Shown piece by piece: positions 9,375 to 22,322 of a stretch of DNA of 64,000 nt. The DNA is from an uncultured bacterium (GTDB taxonomy: Bacteria; Verrucomicrobiota; Kiritimatiellia; PWTM01): positions 124,001-188,000 of the forward strand of contig CALLFZ010000010.1 in the NCBI GenBank assembly GCA_938010045.1, read 5' to 3'. The notes under the pieces were generated by a model, which worked only from the letters and a program-made list of their open reading frames with translations, did not search any database and was not told where the DNA came from. Made by a program: the position numbers and the translations under genes. Numbering within the stretch: the stretch's first letter is position 1; each line of letters opens with the position of its first letter.

Positions 9375-9563
9375 TTACTCGGTCACCTGGATCGCCTGAA
9401 CCGGGCAACTGCCAGCCGCGTCCCGCACAGCGTCCTGAAGCTCCGCGGGTACCGCGTCAACCTTGACCCGCGCCACCGAGCCGTCCATCACGAAGACGTC
9501 CGGCACAGAATCACAGCACAGCTCGCAACCGGTGCAGGTGTTCGCATCCACGCTCACTTTCAT
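9375..9563 (-). CDS. Single-cluster [4Fe-4S] ferredoxin
   Basis: A 62-residue electron carrier. Cysteines at 10, 13, 16 and 53 give the CxxCxxC ... CP pattern of a one-cluster 4Fe-4S ferredoxin; the residue next to Cys16 is also Cys. AAAGGAC precedes the ATG. It lies directly downstream of the dihydroorotate-dehydrogenase-like gene and nifJ. It is therefore a natural acceptor of electrons from pyruvate oxidation, which is an inference from position. Confidence 0.93.
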   Translation of the reverse strand: MKVSVDANTCTGCELCCDSVPDVFVMDGSVARVKVDAVPAELQDAVRDAAGSCPVQAIQVTE

Positions 9564-9611
9564 CGCTATCGTCCTTTCCCGTCGCCGCCGAGGGTCACTC
9601 CCGGCCGCGCC

Positions 9612-10619
9612 TCATGTGATCGCGTACCGGCTTTTGTATTCCTCGAGAATTCGGATGTAGTTGGCGCGCTCGAACGCAGCCGGGTTCGCGACGGCGCGCT
9701 GGCTCATCGCGCCGCGCATCTGCGAGATCGAGTCGTACTCCTTCTCCGTCATCCAACTCTCCAGCTCTTGTAGCATCGTGCGCAGGTGCCCAATGCCGTT
9801 CTTCAACAGCGCTGAGCAGGTCTGCACGACGTCGGCCCCCGCCAGCACAAACTTCGCGACATCCAGCCCGCTGTGCGCGCCCGTGGTGGCCGCGAGCGAC
9901 AGGTTCACCCGCCCGTACAGGATCGCGATCCAGCGCAGCGGCAGCCGCAGCTCCATCGGCGTGCTCAGGTGCAGGTCCGACCGTACATCCATCTCGTCCA
10001 GATCAAAGTCCGGCTGATAAAAACGGTTGAACAGCACCGCGCCGCGCGCGCCCGACTCCTCGAAACGCCGCACCATGTTCGCGATCGAGCTGAAGAACGG
10101 ACCGATCTTCACCGCGACCGGCACGCGCACTGACCGCGCGACCGCCGTCACCACGTCCACGTACATCTGCTCGATCTCCGAGCCCGGCCGATCCGGATCG
10201 GTCGCCAGATAGTACGTGTTGAGCTCGATGGCCTTCGCGCCCGCCTCTTCGATCCGGCGCGCGTAGTCGATCCACCCCTCGTTCGAGACGCCGTTCAAGC
10301 TACCGATCACGGGAATCGCCAGCGCCTGCGACGCCTCGTGCACGAGCTCGAGGTACCGCTCCGGCCCGACCAGGTAGTCCCCCACGTCCGGAAAGTACGA
10401 GAGCGCCTCCGCGTAACTCTCCGCCCCGGCGCTCAGCAGATGGTCGAGCGCCTCGGCATCGTGGTGGATCTGTTCCTCGAAGATCGAGAACATCACGACC
10501 GCGCCCGCGCCGGCCTCTTCGAGCCGCCGCAGGTCATCGAGTCTCTGCGAGAGCGGCGACGCGGCCGCGACGAGCGGGTTTCGCAGCTTCAACCCCATGT
10601 AGGTGGTGCTCAAATCCAT
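9612..10619 (-). CDS. Dihydroorotate dehydrogenase-like flavoprotein
   Basis: A 335-residue FMN-type barrel protein of the dihydroorotate dehydrogenase fold. Landmarks are the N-terminal GLKLRNPLVAAASP, the VIGSLNG and IELNTYY strands, VAVKIGPFFS with the likely flavin-contacting lysine, and a late ATTGAHSG and LAGADVVQTCSALLKNG. This class is distinct from PyrD and commonly travels with pyruvate:ferredoxin oxidoreductase, as here. The true substrate is not known, and I would not call it pyrD. GAGGAG precedes the ATG at 10619. nifJ ends 33 bases upstream, so nifJ, this gene and the ferredoxin probably form one transcript. Confidence 0.86.
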   Translation of the reverse strand: MDLSTTYMGLKLRNPLVAAASPLSQRLDDLRRLEEAGAGAVVMFSIFEEQIHHDAEALDHLLSAGAESYAEALSYFPDVGDYLVGPERYLELVHEASQALAIPVIGSLNGVSNEGWIDYARRIEEAGAKAIELNTYYLATDPDRPGSEIEQMYVDVVTAVARSVRVPVAVKIGPFFSSIANMVRRFEESGARGAVLFNRFYQPDFDLDEMDVRSDLHLSTPMELRLPLRWIAILYGRVNLSLAATTGAHSGLDVAKFVLAGADVVQTCSALLKNGIGHLRTMLQELESWMTEKEYDSISQMRGAMSQRAVANPAAFERANYIRILEEYKSRYAIT

Positions 10620-10652
10620 GATCGGCTCCTCGTGGTTGTTCGCGACGCATCC

Positions 10653-14234
<3,582 letters not shown>

Positions 14235-14572
14235 GGTACGTGTGTATCTCCACCGGTCAAAAACCGGACGCTCTTGTATACCCGCGCCACCACCGAAACA
14301 CAAGCGCGCGCCCGACTCCTCGCCAGAGCGGTCGCCAGAGGAACGCTCAGGACCATGGTGGCCATCCGATCCCCCCCTCCATCCCGCTGGCAAGGGGACT
14401 TCACTCCCTGTCCACAACCGGCAGTTCGCACACGCGACGGCGGAGCACCCTACCCCCTCACGAAATGTCTCAGCCTCCGGCGTCCGGCGAACGTAACACC
14501 CTCCAGCGCCCTCCGAACCCGTAGTTGGACACAGCCAACACCGCCGCTTGTAACCGGCGGCCGACCTGCGGG
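14235..14572. other. 338-base gap between nifJ and a lipoprotein gene
   Basis: No gene seen. The part nearest nifJ holds a promoter candidate (14275-14303). A small GC-rich inverted repeat sits near 14540-14565 without a T-tract, so I do not call it a terminator. Confidence 0.5.
14275..14303 (-). promoter_or_regulatory. Possible nifJ promoter
   Basis: Read on the minus strand: TTGTGT (14303-14298), a 17-base spacer, TATACA (14280-14275), 41 bases ahead of the nifJ ATG. The -10 is a fair match and the -35 is weak. Confidence 0.3.
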
Positions 14573-15100
14573 TCACTCCGTCACAAACACCCCAAACCGG
14601 TTGGACGCATAGCGCCCTGCGGGCAGCGCCGGCGTGAGCGTATTCGACGGCACCTGAACAATGGCCTGGAACTTCGAGACGCCCAGCCGAGGAAAATAGC
14701 GGGTTGACACGCTCACCTGACGAACGATTTTTTCGCCGGGCTGAAGCTGCAGCAGCTTGTCCGGTCCCCACGACACTTGCGTTGTCATCGGCATCATCGT
14801 GTTGTCTCGTTGGCCGGTGGGATATGTCCACACCAGCACAATCACGAGATCTTTGGGCAACCAGACCGGTTCGTCGGAGGCATTCTGAACCTCCACCTCG
14901 AATAAAATCGGTTCGCCCCGCCGCACCTTCATCTGTGGCGAGCCCAGCCCCACGGCCAAGGGCAACATCGAAACCGCCGGTTCAAGGGCCCCAACCCCGG
15001 CGCGCACCTTCGGGACCGGCTCCACACTCGTACAACTAACACCCACAGCACCCACGACCACCGTCACACTCCATACTGTCCAAAATCGAACGTTGTTCAT
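14573..15100 (-). CDS. Predicted lipoprotein of unknown function
   Basis: About 175 residues. From the ATG at 15100 the protein opens with a charged residue and a hydrophobic run ending in a lipobox-like VGVSC, predicting lipid attachment and a periplasmic or outer-membrane location. The mature part has strand-like segments (EPILFEVEVQNASDEPVWLP, then KIVRQVSVSTRYFP). These look like an Ig-like or immunoglobulin-type beta-sandwich with alternating hydrophobics. I recognise no catalytic motif. The open frame extends 13 codons further upstream, but that start would bury the signal peptide. The next upstream gene is dnaG, 298 bases away. Confidence 0.7.
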   Translation of the reverse strand: MNNVRFWTVWSVTVVVGAVGVSCTSVEPVPKVRAGVGALEPAVSMLPLAVGLGSPQMKVRRGEPILFEVEVQNASDEPVWLPKDLVIVLVWTYPTGQRDNTMMPMTTQVSWGPDKLLQLQPGEKIVRQVSVSTRYFPRLGVSKFQAIVQVPSNTLTPALPAGRYASNRFGVFVTE

Positions 15101-15398
15101 TTTTGCAGGCTCAAGCGATCTGCCCACCGTCGTCCACACTCATGTTCACCTCATCAGCTCTTCGCCAGAGCATGGAGCAAGCCGAATGCCCGCCGCAAAC
15201 CCTTCAAGGCCACCCCAGGACCTAGGCTTGGTTCACACTACCGATCATGAAGCGAATCCGGGGCAGCGGCGGACCGCTGTGACGTGCTCGCGCACCGGGC
15301 GACTGACTCCTCGCACTGCAGAGGCGTTGCGCCAGCGGGCGGCATCGCCGCGCCTCACGCCGGGATCATCCGGTCGCCAGTCAAATCCGTCCCTCACC

Positions 15399-17219
15399 TC
15401 ATTCGATGAGATCGAGAATCGCAGCCGCCTCCTCCCATCGTCTCCGCAATCGCTGAATTTGCATCGTCAGCACCTGCGCCTCCTGCACCAAACGCGCGCG
15501 CTGATCGTCCGTCGCCGTGGCGGCCTTCTGCTGGAGCGCCTGGCGACGCCGCGAGAGCTCATCGCGCCACAACTGCAGAATGCAGCCCTGGGCTGCCGAC
15601 TCGGGTGTCGCCTCCGCCCCGCAAAGCGAACGCGCCCGGTCGGACATCTCCAATTGCGCGACGATCCGGTCAAACTCCTCGTCTTCGCCGCCGGGCGGCC
15701 ACTGCACCTCGTCCTCGCGGGCCGCCAGCACGCACTCATACGCGCGACGCAACGCAGGATGGGTGATCAGCGAGGCCGGCACATACTGGCGGAACAACGG
15801 CCGGCAGGCGGGCTGGTGAAGCGCGATCTCGACGGTTTGCAGCTCGTCGTCGGGTGGCGGAGAGAACACCTCATGCGGCTCCGTCGCGGCCTCCACCGAC
15901 GCGCCGCCGTCCTCGCGCGTCCCGTGGCGACACCGCCACGATTCAAATTCGCGGCGCATGGCCGCGGGTGTAACGCCGAGAAGCGGAGCCGTTCTCAGCA
16001 GCAGCTGCTCGCGAAGCACCGGTGATGGCACCGCCCCGATGACCTCCATCAGCCGGCCCGTCAAACGGCGGCGGCCCGCATCGCTCTGGAGTTCGCCCGC
16101 CGCCGCAGCCGTCTGAACCACGAAATCGGCCACAGGCACCGCGGCCTCCATCGCACGCAGGACCGCCTCGACCCCCTCACGAACGATCAACGAGTCCGGA
16201 TCGTCGCCGGCCGGCAGCACCGCCACTCGAACCGCGAGGTCGTCCCTCAACAGTGTCTGCGCGGTCCGCACCGCCGCGGCCTGACCCGCCGCATCCGCGT
16301 CGAGCATGATCACGACCTCGTCCGCATACCGCTTGAGCGTCCGTGCGTGATCCGGCGTCACGGCGGTCCCCTGCGCCGCAACCGCCGTTTCGATGCCGAC
16401 AAGATGGCAGCGCAGCGCGTCAATCTGACCCTCGCACAGCACCGCGCGGCGGGTCTCAAGAATCCGCCGCCGCGCAAGGTGCAGCGCGTACAGGACACGC
16501 CCCTTCTGAAAAATCGGAGTCTCCGGGCTGTTGAGGTACTTCGCCGGAGAATCGTCGGAGGGCAAAATGCGCCCGCTGAAGGCGATCGGTCGGCCCTGCT
16601 CGTCGCAGATCGGAAACATCACGCGGCGGTGAAACCGGTCACGAAGGCCCGAACCGGTCTCCACCACGAGGCCGGCCGTCTGGAGCAGGTCCACCGGCCA
16701 GCCCGAGCGACGGGCCCATCGGATCAGCGCGTCACCACTGGCCGGTGCCCAGCCGATTCGGAAGCGGCGCGCCGCCTCTCCATCGAGCCGCCGTTCTCGC
16801 AGATAGCGCCGCGCCTCCTCCGCCTCGGCGTCGCGCGCCAGCGAGGCCTGAAACAACGACGCGACGGCCTCGTGCAATTCCAACAGCCGCTTCCGCACCG
16901 AGAGCTGCACGCGCTCGCCCTCGTCCAGCTCAATGCGCACGCCCGCGCGCTCGGCCAGCTGCCGCACCGCGCTCACGAAATCAAGCCGTTCATACTCCAT
17001 CACGAATCGGATCACGTCGCCGCCGGCGCCGCAGCCAAAACAGTGGTAGATCTGCCGTGACGGGTTCACGTAAAACGACGGCGTCTGTTCTTGGTGAAAC
17101 GGACAGAGCGCTCGAAACGCCGAGCCCGCGCGATGCAGCGGCAGGTAGCTGCCGACCACTTCGACGATGTCGCAGCGTGAACGAATGAGTTCGATGGTGT
17201 CTCTCGAAATCGTGCCCAT
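15399..17219 (-). CDS. dnaG: DNA primase
   Basis: Makes RNA primers at the replication fork. The 606-residue protein has an N-terminal CHC2-type zinc ribbon with Cys39, His42, Cys60 and Cys63. The RNA-polymerase core has FHRRVMFPICDEQGR and AFSGRILPSD, and a Toprim domain follows with LCEGQIDALR and the acidic metal-binding VIMLDADAAGQ. The C-terminal third, about 200 residues, should bind DnaB and is less conserved. Length is normal. The start at 17219 gives the expected beginning. No rpoD or rpsU neighbour is present, so the usual macromolecular-synthesis operon is not conserved here. Confidence 0.95.
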   Translation of the reverse strand: MGTISRDTIELIRSRCDIVEVVGSYLPLHRAGSAFRALCPFHQEQTPSFYVNPSRQIYHCFGCGAGGDVIRFVMEYERLDFVSAVRQLAERAGVRIELDEGERVQLSVRKRLLELHEAVASLFQASLARDAEAEEARRYLRERRLDGEAARRFRIGWAPASGDALIRWARRSGWPVDLLQTAGLVVETGSGLRDRFHRRVMFPICDEQGRPIAFSGRILPSDDSPAKYLNSPETPIFQKGRVLYALHLARRRILETRRAVLCEGQIDALRCHLVGIETAVAAQGTAVTPDHARTLKRYADEVVIMLDADAAGQAAAVRTAQTLLRDDLAVRVAVLPAGDDPDSLIVREGVEAVLRAMEAAVPVADFVVQTAAAAGELQSDAGRRRLTGRLMEVIGAVPSPVLREQLLLRTAPLLGVTPAAMRREFESWRCRHGTREDGGASVEAATEPHEVFSPPPDDELQTVEIALHQPACRPLFRQYVPASLITHPALRRAYECVLAAREDEVQWPPGGEDEEFDRIVAQLEMSDRARSLCGAEATPESAAQGCILQLWRDELSRRRQALQQKAATATDDQRARLVQEAQVLTMQIQRLRRRWEEAAAILDLIE

Positions 17220-17928
17220 CGTGGGAAACGCCCAAACCGCAACGTGTCACTATGCGCCGCACCGCCGAGCCCCGCAAGCCCGCGGCGAATCCGTCGCGTG
17301 TGAGCGGATCCGAGTCCACCAGGGAGGCATGCCGCGCCGCCGCAGCTCCGATCGCGGCGCCCCCGCTCGTCGAACCCGCTGCGTGACGCCGAGGCGCCCG
17401 CCCGTGAACACCCACACCGTCAGGAGCTCATCACGGGCCGACTCGACACCTCCAGCGGCGCCCGCCCCTCCCGCCGTGACACACCGTCGGAGGTGGCGCA
17501 GAACGACATGGAGCAAATCGCCGATGAGCGGCGCGACGCCGAGAAGGAACCTGCCGCGCGCACAACTTCCCCCGCTCAGGCCGAGAGCGAGACGGAGACC
17601 AACCTACCGAGAACCTCGCCGATCCCGAACAAGAACGCCACCGAGCAGCAAAAACCATTGGCCCGGGCGTCCTCAACCGATTCCGGCACGACACCCGGCG
17701 CCGCTGAAGGGCGCGTATCTCGGGAGCATCGGCCGCCGCGCCGGCGACGGCGCCACCGAGTCGGTCGTCCAAACGTCACCGACCACCCCCTGCCGTTCAT
17801 CGGCCGTCCGCCGCGATCGTTCGCGCCGGTTCACATCGCGGATGCACCGCGCGCCGTCCCACCCTTGGACGAAGGCGGCACTGATGTTTCCAATGCTTGG
17901 ACGCGGTGCCGAAACTGCGCGATCGACC
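17220..17928. other. 709-base gap upstream of dnaG
   Basis: No intact gene. A promoter candidate for dnaG lies at 17249-17277. On the minus strand, short hydrophobic segments in different frames, around 17576-17690 and 17500-17560, look like remnants of a small membrane protein broken by frameshifts. I treat that only as a suspicion. Confidence 0.5.
17249..17277 (-). promoter_or_regulatory. Possible dnaG promoter
   Basis: Minus strand: TTGCGG (17277-17272), a 17-base spacer, CATAGT (17254-17249), about 30 bases ahead of the dnaG ATG at 17219. Four of six positions match in the -10. Confidence 0.3.
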
Positions 17929-18942
17929 TCAGCGGCGGCCGATGACCTCGCGCACGGACATTCGGGCCCGCTCGATCACCTCGGCCAGCTCAACCTCGGC
18001 GCCACCGCGCTCGCGACTCAGCTCAGACGCCTCCATGAACGCGAGAATCTCGATTGTCTCCTGCTCGGGCACTGGCGGCTCGCCCGTGCGGAAGAATTTC
18101 ACGATGTCTCTCAGCATCGGCGCATAACCGGAGGGGGTGCCCACCGGATGCTCGCCTCGCTCGCCCCGGGCGACACCACCGTATCCCTTGTTACCCTTCG
18201 ACTGGCGGACGCAGCCGGTCCGGCCGTCGGGCCACGTCCCCACCACCTCCAACCGCCCGTCCTCGAGCTCACGCCGACGCACAGAACGGCAGCCCGGTCC
18301 CATCACCGTGAAGAGCGACTCGACTGCGTGAATCCCGTACCAGAACAGCTCGGGATGCGACGGCTCGACCGTGATCGGAGATTCGGTCTCGGCCGATCGC
18401 ACCCGCCCGATTGCGCCGTTGCGCACCGCCTGGGTGTTGGTGCCGTAGCGCAACGACGAGCAACTGAACACGGGCACCCCGCGCTCGCGGGCCAGCTCGA
18501 AGATCGCCATCCCGTCCCGGAGCGAAGCGGCCATCGGTTTGTCAATGAACATCCGCTTGCCCGCCGCGATCACCGGTCGCGCCTGCTCGAGATGCACCCG
18601 GCCGTCCACGCTGGTCAGGAGGATCGCATCCACCTGCCGGCACAGCTCCTCGATCGTGGGAACCAGCACAACTCCCCACGTATTGGTCAGCTCCTCGGTG
18701 AATTTTTCGATTCGGTCTCGACTGGCGGCAATGTCCGGACTGCCCCCCTTGAAAGCCGCCACGATGCGCGCGCCGGGCACGTGGTCGGGCGCAGAGGTAT
18801 CGTTGAAGATCTTCGTGAATGCGACCACGTGCGACGTGTCCAGGCCGATCAACCCGACTCGCAGCGTCGGCTCCTCCGCGGCGACCCCGAACCCAGCCAT
18901 CCCCGCAAGCCACCACCATCCGATCGCTCCTACGCCTTTCAT
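17929..18942 (-). CDS. Sec-exported Gfo/Idh/MocA-family oxidoreductase
   Basis: A 337-residue NAD(P)-dependent sugar-oxidoreductase-fold protein. The N-terminus MKGVGAIGWWWLAGMAGFGVAAEE is a Sec-type signal with a likely cleavage after GVAA, unusual for a fold that binds a dinucleotide. The Rossmann part shows VGLIGLDTSHVVAF, then the family's IDKPMAAS motif near residue 135. A second alpha/beta domain follows, with YGIHAVESL containing the conserved His region. GGAGGTG six bases ahead of the ATG is an excellent ribosome binding site. It is divergent to another exported MocA protein whose start is only 47 bases away. Substrate unknown; such exported forms are abundant in the PVC group and are linked to polysaccharide use. 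Confidence 0.87.
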   Translation of the reverse strand: MKGVGAIGWWWLAGMAGFGVAAEEPTLRVGLIGLDTSHVVAFTKIFNDTSAPDHVPGARIVAAFKGGSPDIAASRDRIEKFTEELTNTWGVVLVPTIEELCRQVDAILLTSVDGRVHLEQARPVIAAGKRMFIDKPMAASLRDGMAIFELARERGVPVFSCSSLRYGTNTQAVRNGAIGRVRSAETESPITVEPSHPELFWYGIHAVESLFTVMGPGCRSVRRRELEDGRLEVVGTWPDGRTGCVRQSKGNKGYGGVARGERGEHPVGTPSGYAPMLRDIVKFFRTGEPPVPEQETIEILAFMEASELSRERGGAEVELAEVIERARMSVREVIGRR

Positions 18943-18989
18943 TTTTCACCTCCAGCGGTTAGCATAGATCGTCCAGAAAGGCGATGTCC

Positions 18990-20297
18990 ATGAGCACAGA
19001 ATTCAATCGCCGCTCGTTTCTACGGTCCACGACGGCCTGGGGCGCGGCATCGTTGAGCGCAGGTCCAGCTCTCCTTTCGCGCGCCGCGCCATCGCGGTTG
19101 CTGCGGGTCGCCATCATGGGGCTCAACGATCGAGGACGCGCGCACGTCCGAGGGTGGGCCGCGCAGCCGGATGTCGAGATCGCCTGGGTCTGCGATGTGG
19201 ACCGACGCGTGCTCGCCCGCGCCGCCGCCGATGTGGAGAAAACCACCGGCCGCGCGCCCAAGACCGCCGAGGACGTCCGTCGCGTGCTCGAAGACCGTGA
19301 ACTCGACGTGCTCTCCATCGCCGCGCCGAACCACTGGCACGCACCGGCCACGATCATGGCCTGCGCCGCGGGCAAACACGTCTACGTCGAGAAACCCGGC
19401 AGCCACAATCCGTGGGAGGCGGAGATGATCGTGAAGGCCGCCCGCCATCACCGGCGGTGCGTCCAGATGGGCAACCAGCGGCGCAGCATGCCGAACATCA
19501 TCGCCGCCATGGAGGCCGTAAAAGCCGGTGCGATTGGCCGCGTGCTGACCGCCCGCTGCTATTACACCCGCTTCCGACCTCCGATCGGGCGCGGCCGAGA
19601 GGCCCCGGTGCCGGAGTGGCTCAACTACGATCTGTGGCAGGGTCCCGCGCCGGAACGTCCCTATCGCGACAACGTCATCCACTACAACTGGCACTGGTTC
19701 TGGCACTGGGGCAACGGCGAGCTTGGCAACAATGCGGTGCACACCCTTGACCTCGCCCGATGGGCCCTGGGGCTCGACCGCCCGCTGCGCGTCACCTTCG
19801 GCGGCGGCCGCTACCTCACCAACGACGACCAGGAAACCCCCGACACCGGCGTCGCAGCGTTCGACTGCGGCTCCGTGCTCGTCACATGGGAACAGAGCAG
19901 CAGCCACGCGCGCAAAGGCGAACCTCTCCCGCTCGTCGCCGTCTACGGCGAGAAGGGCCGTCTGGTGCTCACCGACGCCGGCCACAAAATCTTCGACGCC
20001 GACGGCAAAGAGGTCGCCCAGGCCGAAAGCGGCGTCACGCCCGACGTCGTTCGCGGTCCCGGCGGCGAGATCGAGCACTTCGGTAACCTCGCCGCCGCAA
20101 TCCGCGATGGTGCAAAACTGAACTCCGATATCGGCGACGGGCAGACGAGCACGATGTGGTGCCACTATGGCAATATGGCCATCCGCACCGGCTCGATGAT
20201 CCATGTGGACGCGGCCACCGGACATGTCCTCAACAACCCGGCCGCCATGGCGCTCTGGAAACGCGAGTACCGGCCGGGATGGGAGCCCAAATTTTAA
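18990..20297 (+). CDS. Tat-exported Gfo/Idh/MocA-family oxidoreductase
   Basis: About 435 residues. The twin-arginine signal NRRSFLRS and a following hydrophobic run ending in an Ala-rich cleavage region predict export of the folded, cofactor-loaded enzyme. Downstream are the Rossmann start RVAIMGLNDRGRAH, the family motif VYVEKPGSHN, and a second domain with HTLDLARWALG. The pattern NWHWFWHWGNGELGNNAVH resembles exported members in which the His/Asn region closes the active site. I prefer the ATG at 18990 over 18984, because AGAAAGG at 18975-18981 is then eight bases away rather than two. It diverges from the gene at 17929-18942. Confidence 0.9.
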   Translation: MSTEFNRRSFLRSTTAWGAASLSAGPALLSRAAPSRLLRVAIMGLNDRGRAHVRGWAAQPDVEIAWVCDVDRRVLARAAADVEKTTGRAPKTAEDVRRVLEDRELDVLSIAAPNHWHAPATIMACAAGKHVYVEKPGSHNPWEAEMIVKAARHHRRCVQMGNQRRSMPNIIAAMEAVKAGAIGRVLTARCYYTRFRPPIGRGREAPVPEWLNYDLWQGPAPERPYRDNVIHYNWHWFWHWGNGELGNNAVHTLDLARWALGLDRPLRVTFGGGRYLTNDDQETPDTGVAAFDCGSVLVTWEQSSSHARKGEPLPLVAVYGEKGRLVLTDAGHKIFDADGKEVAQAESGVTPDVVRGPGGEIEHFGNLAAAIRDGAKLNSDIGDGQTSTMWCHYGNMAIRTGSMIHVDAATGHVLNNPAAMALWKREYRPGWEPKF

Positions 20298-20346
20298 GGC
20301 ACGTCGCCACGTAGGGCGCAGCCACGCCTCGGGGAGGTGACGATCC

Positions 20347-21231
20347 GTGCGGGTGTTGATTCTTGGTGCGCGTGGGCAGCTTGGCCGCGAATGCGAGACC
20401 GTTCTTGCGCATGCGCACGAGGTGATCGCCGCCGACGTGCCGGAGCTGGATGTGACCCGACCGGACCAGGTGCGTCACCTGGTCTCGCACGTCCGTCCCG
20501 AGGCGATCGTGAACTGCGCCGCCTATACCCACGTGGACCGGGCCGAGGAGGAACGCCCGCTCGCCCATGCCGTCAATGCCGGCGGCGCCCGCATCATCGC
20601 CGAAGCCGCCCGGGCGCGTGGCGCGTTTCTCGTTCACATTTCGACGGATTATGTCTTCGACGGCCACCGCCCCCCGCCTCTGGCCTACACCGAGGCCGAT
20701 CCGCCGGCGCCGATAAATTGGTACGGCCGCACGAAGTTCGCGGGCGAACAGGCCATTCGCGAAGTCGGGCCGCGCCATGCGATCCTCCGCACCGCGTGGC
20801 TATACGGCCGCCACGGTCGCAATTTCCTAAAAACCATTCTCGCGCGCGCTTTGGCCGAACCGCGCACACCCCTCTGGGTCGTGTCCGATCAGTACGGTTG
20901 CCCCACATGGGCACATCGACTCGCCATGCAGATTGCCCTGATTCTCGAGCGACAGGCCGAAGGTCTGTTCCACGCCGCCGGCGAATGCCATGCCACCTGG
21001 TATGAGTTCGCGCGGCTCTTCCTCCGGCAAATGGGCCTCGAGACCATCGTCGAACCCTGCTCGTTGCGAGACCGTCCCACGCCAGCCCGCCGACCCGAAA
21101 ACAGCATTCTGCGCAATGCGCGCCTCACCGAGACCGGTCTCAACCTCATGCGACCGTGGGCGGAGGACCTCGCCGAATTCGTCGAGCGGCACCGCGCCGA
21201 CCTGATGCGCGAGGCGGCAGGTGCGCCATGA
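20347..21231 (+). CDS. rfbD: dTDP-4-dehydrorhamnose reductase
   Basis: Last step in dTDP-L-rhamnose synthesis: reduces the 4-keto group with NAD(P)H. The 294-residue protein has the N-terminal LILGARGQLGRE, NCAAYTHVDRAEEE, STDYVFDG and the catalytic WYGRTKFAGE with Tyr and Lys. These are all standard RmlD features. GTG at 20347 is preceded by GGGGAGGTGA. It overlaps rfbB by four bases (ATGA). rfbA and rfbC, needed for the whole pathway, are not in the window. Confidence 0.94.
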   Translation: MRVLILGARGQLGRECETVLAHAHEVIAADVPELDVTRPDQVRHLVSHVRPEAIVNCAAYTHVDRAEEERPLAHAVNAGGARIIAEAARARGAFLVHISTDYVFDGHRPPPLAYTEADPPAPINWYGRTKFAGEQAIREVGPRHAILRTAWLYGRHGRNFLKTILARALAEPRTPLWVVSDQYGCPTWAHRLAMQIALILERQAEGLFHAAGECHATWYEFARLFLRQMGLETIVEPCSLRDRPTPARRPENSILRNARLTETGLNLMRPWAEDLAEFVERHRADLMREAAGAP

Positions 21232-22292
21232 ACACCATCCTTGTCACCGGCGGCGCCGGCTTCATCGGTTCCGACTTCGTACGATGGCTCCTCGAAGATC
21301 GCGAGTTCGAAGGCCGCGTGGTCGTGTTCGATGCGTTCGCTCCCGGCGCCCATGCCGGTAGCCTCGCAGACCTGAAACCCCGCTTCGGTCCGCGATTCGA
21401 ACTCGTCCATGCCGACCTGCGCGACCGCACCGCGATCGAGTGGACCCTCGACACGTTCGGCGTGGACACGATCTGTCATTTCGCCGCGGAGTCCCACGTG
21501 GACCGATCCATCCGCGGTCCCGACGATTTCATCTCCACGAACATTCTCGGCACCTTCCACCTGCTCGAGGCCGTCCGAGCACGCCCCCAACGTATTCGGC
21601 GTCTCCACCACGTCAGCACCGACGAGGTTTTCGGCGAGCTCGGGCCCGAGGGCGCATTTTCCGAGATCACGCCGTATCACCCCAATAGTCCCTACTCCGC
21701 CTCGAAGGCCGCCGCCGATCACCTTGTGCGCGCCTGGCACCGCACCTACGGCTTGCCGGTGACCCTCTCGAACTGTTCGAACAACTACGGCCCCCGCCAA
21801 GACCCCGAGAAGCTGATTCCGCTGATGATCCTCCGCGCCCTCGAGGGTCGCCCCTTGCCGGTCTACGGCGATGGAATGAACGTCCGTGACTGGCTCTTCG
21901 TCCGCGACCACTGCCGCGCCATCGGACATATCCTCGATCGCGGACGCGAGGGGGAGACGTACTGCATCGGCGGCCACTGCGAACTCGCGAATCTCGACGT
22001 CGTCGGTCGCATCTGTGACCTCGTCGACCGGCTGGCGCCGCCCCTCTCCGACGGTCGGCCGCGCCGGTCTCTCATCACGTTCGTCGCCGACCGTCCCGGT
22101 CATGACCGCCGATACGCCATGGACTGCTCGAAGATCGAGCGCGAGCTCGGCTGGCGCGCGGAAACCCCGTTCGACATCGGCCTCGAACAGACCGTGCGCT
22201 GGTACCTCGAACATCCCGAATGGATCAGCGCCATTCGCGCCGGCGAACACCGCCGGCCTCCTCCGTACGCCCTCCGCCCGCCACCAGCTTGA
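21228..22292 (+). CDS. rfbB: dTDP-glucose 4,6-dehydratase
   Basis: Converts dTDP-glucose to dTDP-4-keto-6-deoxyglucose, using bound NAD+. It is 354 residues, normal for RmlB. Motifs: TGGAGFIGSDFVRW, HFAAESHVDRSI, STDEVFGEL, catalytic PYSASKAAADH and SNNYGPRQDPEKLIP. The start at 21228 overlaps the rfbD stop by four bases, so translation is probably coupled. The frame is open further upstream inside rfbD, but only this start begins at the Rossmann fold. Confidence 0.96.
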   Translation: MNTILVTGGAGFIGSDFVRWLLEDREFEGRVVVFDAFAPGAHAGSLADLKPRFGPRFELVHADLRDRTAIEWTLDTFGVDTICHFAAESHVDRSIRGPDDFISTNILGTFHLLEAVRARPQRIRRLHHVSTDEVFGELGPEGAFSEITPYHPNSPYSASKAAADHLVRAWHRTYGLPVTLSNCSNNYGPRQDPEKLIPLMILRALEGRPLPVYGDGMNVRDWLFVRDHCRAIGHILDRGREGETYCIGGHCELANLDVVGRICDLVDRLAPPLSDGRPRRSLITFVADRPGHDRRYAMDCSKIERELGWRAETPFDIGLEQTVRWYLEHPEWISAIRAGEHRRPPPYALRPPPA

Positions 22293-22322
22293 CAAACGTG
22301 CGGCGCGGCGGAGGGTATGGCC

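Noticed and set aside
9612-10619. Calling the flavoprotein pyrD
   Set aside because: Its sequence and position next to nifJ fit the DHOD-like class rather than true dihydroorotate dehydrogenase.
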